Position numbers and translations under genes: made by a program. From Calditrichota bacterium (GTDB lineage: Bacteria > Calditrichota > Calditrichia > RBG-13-44-9 > J075): 5,801 nt of DNA. This document shows, one piece after another, positions 1 through 5,129 of the stretch (within the stretch, counting starts at the first letter, position 1; each line of letters opens with the position of its first letter). The notes under the pieces were generated by a model that saw only the letters and a list, made by a program, of their open reading frames with translations, ran no database searches and was not told where the DNA came from. Location: the NCBI GenBank assembly GCA_003695285.1, contig RFIL01000273.1, positions 1 to 5,801 of the forward strand. The letters run 5' to 3'.

Positions 1-284
1 GTGGGAATCCCGAGATCAATTAAGGTATAAAATATTTGGTGAAATGTTTTCAACATCCCGGCAATTTCACTTTTTTGATGTTCTTCGACACTGGCTCCAT
101 AGGAAAAATGTTCACCTGCACCCTGAAACACAATACACTTTAACCCGGGATTTTCACCCGCGTGACCAAGTACCTCCAGAATCTCATTCATCATGATGCG
201 ATCCAGAACATTCCCTTTAGGATGATTCAATAGAATGGTTAAGACCGAGTTTTGGTGAGAATACATCTCTTTAATTTTTTCCAT
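1..284 (-). CDS. dch: Cyclohexa-1,5-diene-1-carbonyl-CoA hydratase, N-terminal part (cut by window edge)
   Basis: Ninety-four codons of an enoyl-CoA hydratase/isomerase (crotonase) family protein are visible; the C-terminal part, roughly 160 residues by family length, lies before base 1. The ATG reads from 284 down, with AAGGTG five bases upstream. Residues 19-30 (LNHPKGNVLDRI) match the crotonase N-terminus. Residues 59-69 (HFSYGASVEEH) form the oxyanion-hole segment in the version typical of dienoyl-CoA hydratases of the benzoyl-CoA pathway (Dch/BamR), where ASVEEH is a hallmark. MLKTFH at 77-82 also fits that subfamily. Known role: the cytoplasmic enzyme adds water to cyclohexa-1,5-diene-1-carbonyl-CoA, giving 6-hydroxycyclohex-1-ene-1-carbonyl-CoA, the substrate of the had product encoded upstream. 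It is the last gene of the visible block, 109 bp after oah. The alternative is a generic enoyl-CoA hydratase, which the neighbouring genes make less likely. Confidence 0.87.
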   Translation of the reverse strand, partial: MEKIKEMYSHQNSVLTILLNHPKGNVLDRIMMNEILEVLGHAGENPGLKCIVFQGAGEHFSYGASVEEHQKSEIAGMLKTFHQIFYTLIDLGIP

Positions 285-393
285 AACTTCACCTTATTTT
301 AAAAGGTACACTCTGTTTATTGCTCATGTGGTATCACCCTTTGTCCATCTAAATTGATTATCCGTAGAAAAAGCGAAAGCCCGGGTAAAACAC
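285..393. other. 109-bp spacer between oah and dch
   Basis: No gene and no clear terminator follow the oah stop. A CCCGGG and a T-rich run are present, but they do not form a proper GC stem followed by a T-tract. No promoter with recognisable -35 and -10 boxes is seen. The only notable element is the hairpin over the dch ribosome site. Read-through transcription from oah into dch is the simplest reading. Confidence 0.45.
289..308 (-). promoter_or_regulatory. dch ribosome binding site within a potential hairpin
   Basis: The Shine-Dalgarno sequence AAGGTG (290-295, minus strand) lies five bases before the dch ATG. The arm UACCUU (303-308) pairs with AAGGUG across a 7-base loop, giving a 6-bp stem with one terminal U-G pair. 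If it forms in mRNA, it would mask the ribosome binding site. The stem is short and AU-rich, so it may be weak or accidental. The pairing is seen in the sequence; any regulatory role is inference. Confidence 0.35.
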
Positions 394-1485
394 TTACTTT
401 TTATACTGAGGCGAAATTTCTCTAATTAAATCATCATCCCATTCATGGCCTTCCGCTAAGAGTTGCCGGAGCCGGACAAAATCCACCTCGCGATTGTCCT
501 TCGGACCTTCATTAAAGGCCCGAAATCCAGCCTTGGCTTCGGTCATCATGTTCAGGGCCAGCCATTCCCGATTGCTTTCCTTATTTTGATCCCAGTGCTC
601 CAGCTTTTTCTTCCTCAGCGAGTTAATGGTCATGCTTAAACAGTTGGGAAAGGTATACATCAATTTGGTACAGAGGCGATCAACGGCTTCATCCAGCAAG
701 GAAAGATCAATGGTTCCGGATTTTAATAATTCCTTACCCCGTGCCAGTTCTTCACCTTCCCGGGGCAACCCATAAATAATTTCGCCCCTCTCATTCACCC
801 AGCGATCGGTATAAACCAATGGGTTGGGAATAAACTCACCATTCACTTTTAAAGCGGGCACAATCTCTGTTAGTAACCCATAACGATAAGCCAGATGAGC
901 ACTCCAGGGTTCACACACCGTACAGGAGAACATAGCTCGTTCAATCCCTACATAGAGATGTAAGAAATCAGTCGAACCTCCTATGGGGGCACTCCCATGG
1001 CGAGGTCCCGCCTGACCAAATCGTGCCAGATCCTGAGCAATGGAAAAATCGCAGGCCATTCCGATTTCCTGACCGCCAGCTATTCGCATCCCATTTACCC
1101 GATTAATGACCGGTTTATCACACATTAAAATGGTGGAGACCATGTCATTAAAAAGTCGCATGTATTGTTTATATTCCTGTGGATTTCCGGCATAGTATTC
1201 GGCATATTCCTTAGTGTTTCCGCCTGTACAGAATGCTCTATCCCCAACACCGGTAAACACGACCGCATTCACAGAACGATCATTGGAAGCCTGGCGCATG
1301 GCAAGGATGACTTCCTTGACCATTTGAGTGGTGTAAGAATTCAATTGAGCCGGATTGTTGAGAATGATCCAGGCGTTGTAGAGCCCTTCGGCTGGCTCCC
1401 CGTTGAAATCTTTACAAGGGCGCTTCTCATAAATGATTCCCGAATATTCCACCCGAACCAGATCATGATCTTTTAGCGGTTTCAT
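394..1485 (-). CDS. oah: 6-oxocyclohex-1-ene-1-carbonyl-CoA hydrolase (ring-opening hydrolase, Oah/BamA)
   Basis: This 363-residue crotonase-superfamily protein closely resembles the ring-cleaving hydrolase of anaerobic aromatic degradation, known as Oah or BamA. Known reaction: 6-oxocyclohex-1-ene-1-carbonyl-CoA plus two waters gives 3-hydroxypimeloyl-CoA, in the cytoplasm. Visible signatures are NNPAQLNSYT (43-52), FCTGGN (85-90, oxyanion-hole region), RIAGGQEIGMACDF (134-147) and the diagnostic GPRHGSAPIGGSTDF (160-174). It also has the longer C-terminal region that separates it from ordinary 260-residue enoyl-CoA hydratases. Length is close to the usual 360-380. The ATG is preceded by GAGGGA (1491-1496) at five bases. 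The first 23 bases overlap the end of the radical SAM gene, which suggests coupled translation. It is the most diagnostic gene of the window and a standard functional marker for anaerobic aromatic degraders. Had, two genes upstream, supplies its substrate. Confidence 0.96.
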   Translation of the reverse strand: MKPLKDHDLVRVEYSGIIYEKRPCKDFNGEPAEGLYNAWIILNNPAQLNSYTTQMVKEVILAMRQASNDRSVNAVVFTGVGDRAFCTGGNTKEYAEYYAGNPQEYKQYMRLFNDMVSTILMCDKPVINRVNGMRIAGGQEIGMACDFSIAQDLARFGQAGPRHGSAPIGGSTDFLHLYVGIERAMFSCTVCEPWSAHLAYRYGLLTEIVPALKVNGEFIPNPLVYTDRWVNERGEIIYGLPREGEELARGKELLKSGTIDLSLLDEAVDRLCTKLMYTFPNCLSMTINSLRKKKLEHWDQNKESNREWLALNMMTEAKAGFRAFNEGPKDNREVDFVRLRQLLAEGHEWDDDLIREISPQYKK

Positions 1486-2443
1486 AGTTTTCCCTCATGT
1501 TTGGTTTTCCATTTTGATGATTTCCTTCTAAAGCAGGTTCACAACAAGAAGCACCGGTTGAGAAACAGGCATAGCACCGGTGATGCTTTAACATGACCCG
1601 ATAGCGCATTGCCTCTGTTAAACTGCTCCCCATACAATAATCCGGATCATCATCCACCAGCGTACAGGCATAGACCTTCATCACCCCATCCTGTTTGAGA
1701 ACCATTTTGATGTTGTTACACATAAACGCCGCTCGACTGGAGGCATCTTTGTAGCGAATCATGCATTGTTCAGTAATCGCAGGCACACTGGCGGGGCTTC
1801 CCGGTGGATTATATTCTGGAAAAGCCACAATGTGTATATCCTCGGGAAGGCCCAGGGATACAAAGAGTTTTCGATACCTTTTTTCAACCTCCATGGAATT
1901 TTCCCCTGCCGCCATACGACGTGCCACAGACACCGCAAATCCCATCTGATACAATTGCACAAGCGAGTCTAAAGCGCGCCGGTAATTGCCCTTTCCTCTA
2001 CCGACATCATGAAGCTCTTCATCCGGATAATCCAGACTGATTCGCAATCGGAGAGTGTGAGGCTTCTTCTTCAGTGGTAATAGTTGTTGCATCCGCAGTT
2101 GTAAAGGTTTGGTACCGTTGGTAAGTACCAAACAGGGTCGATAAGTGAGTGCATAATCCAGGATTTGAAAAATATCTCTGATGACAAAGGGTTCACCACC
2201 TGTAAAGCAAAACTGTTCGACCCCCATTGACAGAGCCTCATGGATGAAGGGTTTGGCATCCTTAAACGTTAACATTTCAATTCGATTATCCCCGGGGCGG
2301 GAGCCTTCCAGACAGAAAGAACAGGACAAGTTGCAGATAGTGCCGGTATGGAACCACACCTCCCTCAGAAATTGAGGCTGGATGTACCCCCGGGGGGTAC
2401 CTTCCGGGGTAAGTAACCAATCTCGTCGATAGATGTGATGCAT
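1463..2443 (-). CDS. Radical SAM protein with C-terminal cysteine cluster, role unknown
   Basis: A 326-residue radical S-adenosylmethionine enzyme. The canonical CxxxCxxC motif is at residues 37-44 (CNLSCSFC; C37, C41, C44) and would bind the SAM-chelating [4Fe-4S] cluster. TGGEP at 81-85 and LTNGT at 107-111 match the SAM-contact strands of the TIM-barrel. The C-terminal third is rich in cysteine: C242, C260, C270, then C290, C293, C300 and C301 (pattern CxxCx6CC). This resembles, without exactly matching, a SPASM/Twitch auxiliary Fe-S domain. No signal peptide or membrane segment is evident. The ATG shares its A with the had stop (TAATG), has a very strong GGAGGAGGA site inside the end of had, and the 3' end overlaps oah by 23 bp. 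It is therefore almost certainly co-translated with the ring-opening enzymes. SPASM-type relatives modify peptides or proteins or make cofactors, but no step in the benzoyl-CoA pathway is known to need this. Substrate not recognised. Confidence 0.9.
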   Translation of the reverse strand: MHHIYRRDWLLTPEGTPRGYIQPQFLREVWFHTGTICNLSCSFCLEGSRPGDNRIEMLTFKDAKPFIHEALSMGVEQFCFTGGEPFVIRDIFQILDYALTYRPCLVLTNGTKPLQLRMQQLLPLKKKPHTLRLRISLDYPDEELHDVGRGKGNYRRALDSLVQLYQMGFAVSVARRMAAGENSMEVEKRYRKLFVSLGLPEDIHIVAFPEYNPPGSPASVPAITEQCMIRYKDASSRAAFMCNNIKMVLKQDGVMKVYACTLVDDDPDYCMGSSLTEAMRYRVMLKHHRCYACFSTGASCCEPALEGNHQNGKPNMRENYETAKRS

Positions 2444-2457
2444 TAATCCTCCTCCGG
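2443..2457 (-). promoter_or_regulatory. Strong RBS and TAATG stop/start overlap between had and the radical SAM gene
   Basis: GGAGGAGGA (2447-2455, minus strand) encodes part of the last Had residues (PEED) and places a near-perfect ribosome binding site about seven bases before the radical SAM ATG. The had stop TAA (2445-2443) and the ATG (2443-2441) share one base. This fixes the radical SAM start and indicates reinitiation or coupled translation. Confidence 0.8.
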
Positions 2458-3507
2458 TACTAAAATAGAACGCTTCAGGTAACGATGCTCCAGGGTTTCC
2501 TGAAACACTCGATTGATTTCATCTAATGCAAAGATTTGTACAAATGGAGCTATTTGAATTTTCCCCCTGGCGACCAGTTCCACAATCTCCGGGTATAATT
2601 CCGCTCGACAGCCCCAGGTCCCAATTGCTTTGGCGTCAAATGCCATCAGGTTGCTCAGACGGATGTTAACCTTCTCCATCGTAAATCCCACAACAGAAAG
2701 GGTGCTCCCAAAAGTTAACAGATTAAAGGCTAACTCCTGCCCTGCGCCGGTACCGGACATCTCATAAATCTTCCATCCATACCGTGGCACATTTAACTGC
2801 CCGGCAATTTCTTTCACCTTTGCTTTCACCGCTTTTACATCCATCCCCTTGACGTTCAGGGTCTCCTCAATGCCCACCTCCTTAACCATCTGCAATTTTT
2901 CATCATTGATATCCAGTGCCAGTACCTTTGCGCCTTTTATTCGGGCAATCTGTGCTCCATACGCTCCAATGCCACCAACACCAATCACAATGGCAAAATC
3001 ACCGGCTTCCAGCTCGGATTTCGCTACCACCTGATAGGGGGTGGATACGGCATCAGCTATGACGGAAAGATGGGAAAGGGGGTAGTTTTGCAACATTGCC
3101 TGTGGTACTTCACACAAAAAGCGGGAAGGTACCACCACATGGCTGGCAAATCCTCCGTCAAAATCGTTGCCTGGCATCAATTGTTTCCGACAGATGTTAC
3201 TGCGACCTTTTCGGCAGAAATCACATTCTCCGCACGGTAGAACGGCCGGGATAATTACCGCTTTGCCAATCCAGGCTGAATCACCAGCCACTACGCGACC
3301 ACTGATTTCATGTCCGAGCGTTAAGGGTAATTCGTGGCGGGTTTGAACTCCATAATACCAGAAACTTAAATCGGTATGACAAACTCCACACCCCGCAACC
3401 TTTACCAGTACTTCACCGGGTTTTAATTCAGGAACGGGTTTCTCAACCTTTTGAAAAGGTTCTTTCGGTGAAGTCATTTGCCAGCTGAAGATTTTACCAT
3501 TTTCCAT
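2443..3507 (-). CDS. had: 6-hydroxycyclohex-1-ene-1-carbonyl-CoA dehydrogenase (zinc alcohol dehydrogenase family)
   Basis: A 354-residue medium-chain, zinc-dependent alcohol dehydrogenase. Known role of Had/BamQ: NAD+-dependent oxidation of 6-hydroxycyclohex-1-ene-1-carbonyl-CoA to the 6-oxo product, which is the substrate of Oah. Seen in the sequence: catalytic-zinc segment CGVCHTD (40-46) and GHE (65-67); structural-zinc cysteines C92, C95, C98 and C106; and DAVSTPYQ (152-159), where Asp152 may be the further catalytic-zinc ligand. The Rossmann motif GVGGIG is at 176-181, with an acidic Asp199 ending the second strand, as expected for NAD rather than NADP. The stretch PGNDFDGGFASHVVVP (112-127) is typical of the Had subgroup. 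Length is normal. The ATG has a purine-rich site (AAGGATAGG, about seven bases from its last AGG). It follows a gap of about 320 bp, so it may be the first gene of its own transcript. A generic zinc dehydrogenase is possible but unlikely next to oah and dch. Confidence 0.94.
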   Translation of the reverse strand: MENGKIFSWQMTSPKEPFQKVEKPVPELKPGEVLVKVAGCGVCHTDLSFWYYGVQTRHELPLTLGHEISGRVVAGDSAWIGKAVIIPAVLPCGECDFCRKGRSNICRKQLMPGNDFDGGFASHVVVPSRFLCEVPQAMLQNYPLSHLSVIADAVSTPYQVVAKSELEAGDFAIVIGVGGIGAYGAQIARIKGAKVLALDINDEKLQMVKEVGIEETLNVKGMDVKAVKAKVKEIAGQLNVPRYGWKIYEMSGTGAGQELAFNLLTFGSTLSVVGFTMEKVNIRLSNLMAFDAKAIGTWGCRAELYPEIVELVARGKIQIAPFVQIFALDEINRVFQETLEHRYLKRSILVPEED

Positions 3508-3579
3508 AAGTTCTACCTATCCTTTGGTGACCGGATGAAATTTTTCTTGTAGTTAAATGGGATAAAAACAGAATACCTG

Positions 3580-3600
3580 GCTGTTGACATCACAGACAGC
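3580..3600. repeat. Dyad GCTGT-N11-ACAGC, possible operator or stem-loop
   Basis: GCTGT (3580-3584) is inverted as ACAGC (3596-3600), and CTGT (3581-3584) is also mirrored by ACAG (3592-3595) around a TGACATC core. It lies about 75-95 bases upstream of the had ATG. Symmetry of this kind suits a dimeric repressor, but the arms are short and no regulator gene is in the window to match it. Confidence 0.25.
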
Positions 3601-3628
3601 AGATGCAGAAAAGAGAGGCAGGGGGCAT
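3590..3628 (-). CDS. Possible 12-residue cysteine-rich leader peptide
   Basis: An ATG (3628-3626) nine bases after GGAGGA opens a 12-codon frame encoding MPPASLFCICCL, ending in TGA. Three of its last five residues are cysteine. It lies about 80 bases upstream of the had ATG, and its ribosome site lies in the loop of the 3630-3652 hairpin. Short cysteine-containing leader peptides are known upstream of some sulfur-metabolism genes, so a translation-sensing role is conceivable. A chance reading frame is at least as likely, because a 12-codon ORF carries little statistical weight. No homolog is recognised. Confidence 0.2.
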   Translation of the reverse strand: MPPASLFCICCL

Positions 3629-3629
3629 G

Positions 3630-3652
3630 TCGGATTCTCCTCCGGAACCCGA
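3630..3652 (-). promoter_or_regulatory. Stem-loop with GGAGGA loop in the had leader
   Basis: On the minus strand TCGGGTTC pairs with GAATCCGA (8 bp, one G-U) around the 7-base loop CGGAGGA. No U-tract follows, so it is not an intrinsic terminator. The loop exposes a Shine-Dalgarno-like sequence placed correctly for the ATG at 3628. It could present or sequester a ribosome site for the small ORF, or stabilise the 5' end of the had mRNA. The pairing is observed; the function is inferred. Confidence 0.4.
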
Positions 3653-3741
3653 TTTCCCTTATGGGGAGGGTAATCAGATCATTCAAAAAATGAACAGGTA
3701 ACCGGCTTTTTACACCCATTGTTTTCTCAATCACTTGTAAA

Positions 3742-3754
3742 ATAGCTAAGCTAT
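3742..3754. repeat. Perfect 13-bp palindrome, possible operator
   Basis: ATAGCT and AGCTAT flank a single central A. It lies in the gap between thiolase and had, about 235 bases before the had start. A short perfect dyad in an otherwise unremarkable gap could be a regulator site, but a 6-bp half-site can occur by chance and no second copy was noticed elsewhere in the window. Confidence 0.25.
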
Positions 3755-3797
3755 GATATCCACAAACCTGCCCGGGATCTCAGCATCTGCTGGAGAT

Positions 3798-3816
3798 ACA
3801 GTGTTATTCACACCGT
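3798..3816 (-). terminator. Weak stem-loop just after the thiolase stop
   Basis: ACGGTGT pairs with ACACTGT (7 bp with one G-U) around a GAATA loop, starting about 16 bases past the thiolase TGA. No run of T follows, so it does not qualify as a classical intrinsic terminator. It may mark the 3' end of the thiolase message or protect it from exonucleases, leaving had to be transcribed from its own promoter, or it may be neutral read-through sequence. Confidence 0.3.
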
Positions 3817-3831
3817 TAATTCGCCATATCG

Positions 3832-5115
3832 TCAGATATTTGTATTTTCCAGAAGAACAGCGGTACCCTGCCCACCACCGATACAGGCGGAAGCAATTCC
3901 ATATTTTATTCCCCTGAGGTTCATGCTTCGCGCCAGAGTGAGCGCCAGCCTGGTTCCGGTTGCTGCCAGTGGATGTCCCAGAGCAATTGCTCCACCATGC
4001 ACATTCAGCTTTTCCCTGGGAATGCCCAATTCTTTCTCACAAGCCACAACCTGTGCCGCAAACGCCTCGTTGATTTCAAAAAGACCGATATCCTCCATTG
4101 ACAACCCGGTGATCTCCAGCAGGAGACGAATGGCTGGCACCGGGCCGATACCCATGACTTTTGGATCCACACCACACGACGTTGCGGCTGCTACTTTGGC
4201 CAGAGGTTGCATTCCCTTAAGGCGAATAAAATTTTTTCCGGCGACCACCACCGCCGCAGCCCCGTCCACGATGCCGCTGGAATTTCCGGCGGTTTGTACT
4301 CCTTCTTTATCAAAGGAAGGTGGCAACTTCGAAAGGGCTTCCAGGGTGGTGGGACGCATATGTTCATCCGTGGAAAAATTTTCCACCCCTCTGGGAAGTT
4401 TCACTTTTCGCGGCACCAATCCTTCAGCCTCAAAGGTAGTGCTATTAACCGGGAGTATCTCCTCTTTTACTGTTCCTTCTTTGCGGAAAAAAAATCCGCT
4501 TTCCAACGCAGCCCGGGCTAAGTCCTGGGAGCGTTTGGCAAACTCGTCAACTTCCTCTCGGGTGATGTGATACTCCTTTGCCAGATTCTCCGCCGTGCAT
4601 CCCATGGGATATCCGGCTGCCGTGTCGTCGAGAGCTTCCCAGAGCATATCCTTAAAGACAACACCCCCCAGAGGGTAACCCATCCGATTGCCAAATCCTA
4701 CCGTGGGCGCCAGTGACATATTTTCTGTTCCACAACAAAGCACCACCTCCGCCTTATTCAGAAGAATTTGCTCTCCGGCAGTAATCACCGTTTCCATCCC
4801 GGATGCACAAATGCGTTGAACCATCAAGACGGGGACGGATTGAGGTACGCCACAATACAAAGAGATATGTCGCCCTATGAAATAAGCATCGGTGGAAGCC
4901 TGTCCGATATTGGCCACTATCGTCTGGTCGATTTCCGAAGGAGAGACACCAGCCTGTTGCAATGCGCCTCTCCCGGCAAAAATCCCCAGATCTGTGGGGG
5001 ACACCTTTGCCAGAGTACCACAAAATTTCCCAAAGGGTGTTCGGGCTCCATTCAGCAAATAAATGTCATCAAAAACAATTCCAATACCTTTTTCTCTTTG
5101 ATGAAATCCCTTCAT
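3832..5115 (-). CDS. Acetyl-CoA acyltransferase (thiolase), candidate 3-oxopimeloyl-CoA thiolase
   Basis: A 427-residue type II-like thiolase with the full active site: nucleophile Cys103 in QRICASG (100-106), NEAF (349-352), His381 in GHP (380-382) and the second cysteine Cys411 in CIGGG (411-415). QTAGNSSGIVDGAAA (274-288) is also typical. Thiolases cleave a 3-oxoacyl-CoA with CoA into acetyl-CoA and a shortened acyl-CoA, or do the reverse. In this setting the attractive substrate is 3-oxopimeloyl-CoA, formed from the Oah product, which would give glutaryl-CoA; acetoacetyl-CoA is the alternative and cannot be excluded. The ATG at 5115 has GAGG seven bases upstream and adds about 17 charged residues before the usual thiolase start (near DDIYLLNGARTPFGK), making it longer than the typical 390-400. 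The gene begins 14 bp after the ATPase stop, so the two are co-transcribed. A gap of about 320 bp separates it from had. Confidence 0.93.
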   Translation of the reverse strand: MKGFHQREKGIGIVFDDIYLLNGARTPFGKFCGTLAKVSPTDLGIFAGRGALQQAGVSPSEIDQTIVANIGQASTDAYFIGRHISLYCGVPQSVPVLMVQRICASGMETVITAGEQILLNKAEVVLCCGTENMSLAPTVGFGNRMGYPLGGVVFKDMLWEALDDTAAGYPMGCTAENLAKEYHITREEVDEFAKRSQDLARAALESGFFFRKEGTVKEEILPVNSTTFEAEGLVPRKVKLPRGVENFSTDEHMRPTTLEALSKLPPSFDKEGVQTAGNSSGIVDGAAAVVVAGKNFIRLKGMQPLAKVAAATSCGVDPKVMGIGPVPAIRLLLEITGLSMEDIGLFEINEAFAAQVVACEKELGIPREKLNVHGGAIALGHPLAATGTRLALTLARSMNLRGIKYGIASACIGGGQGTAVLLENTNI

Positions 5116-5129
5116 ACACCATCCTCTAT

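Larger units (their letters stand above)
3508..3831. other. 324-bp intergenic region between thiolase and had, probable leader/regulatory region
   Basis: No convincing long gene is present. A 73-codon minus-strand reading frame (3513-3734) begins at GTG without a ribosome binding site and encodes a protein of no recognisable family, so I treat it as non-coding. The region contains two stem-loops (3798-3816 and 3630-3652), a perfect 13-bp palindrome (3742-3754), a CTGT-N7-ACAG dyad (3581-3595), and a 12-codon ORF with a good ribosome site (3590-3628). I found no clear -35/-10 pair on the minus strand. The best is TCAACA, 17 bases, TATCCC just upstream of had, which is weak. This is by far the largest gap between genes here and the natural place for a promoter or attenuation-type leader for had, the radical SAM gene, oah and dch. 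Confidence 0.5.

Noticed and set aside
360..393. Possible intrinsic terminator after oah (CCCGGG plus a T-rich run)
   Set aside because: CCCGGG is self-complementary but too short to form a stem with a loop, and the flanking bases do not extend a hairpin before the T-rich stretch.
3583..3588. TTGACA on the plus strand as a -35 promoter box
   Set aside because: No -10 box follows at the proper spacing, and there is no plus-strand gene downstream for it to serve.
3513..3734. A 73-codon minus-strand reading frame in the gap before had
   Set aside because: GTG start without a ribosome binding site, no recognisable domain, a composition unlike a real protein, and it runs up to the had ribosome site. 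A better-supported but tiny frame overlaps it in another register.
3923..4570. A 215-codon plus-strand reading frame opposite the thiolase
   Set aside because: It is antisense to a thiolase with a complete active site; its serine/arginine/proline-rich sequence is typical of a mirror frame of a real gene.
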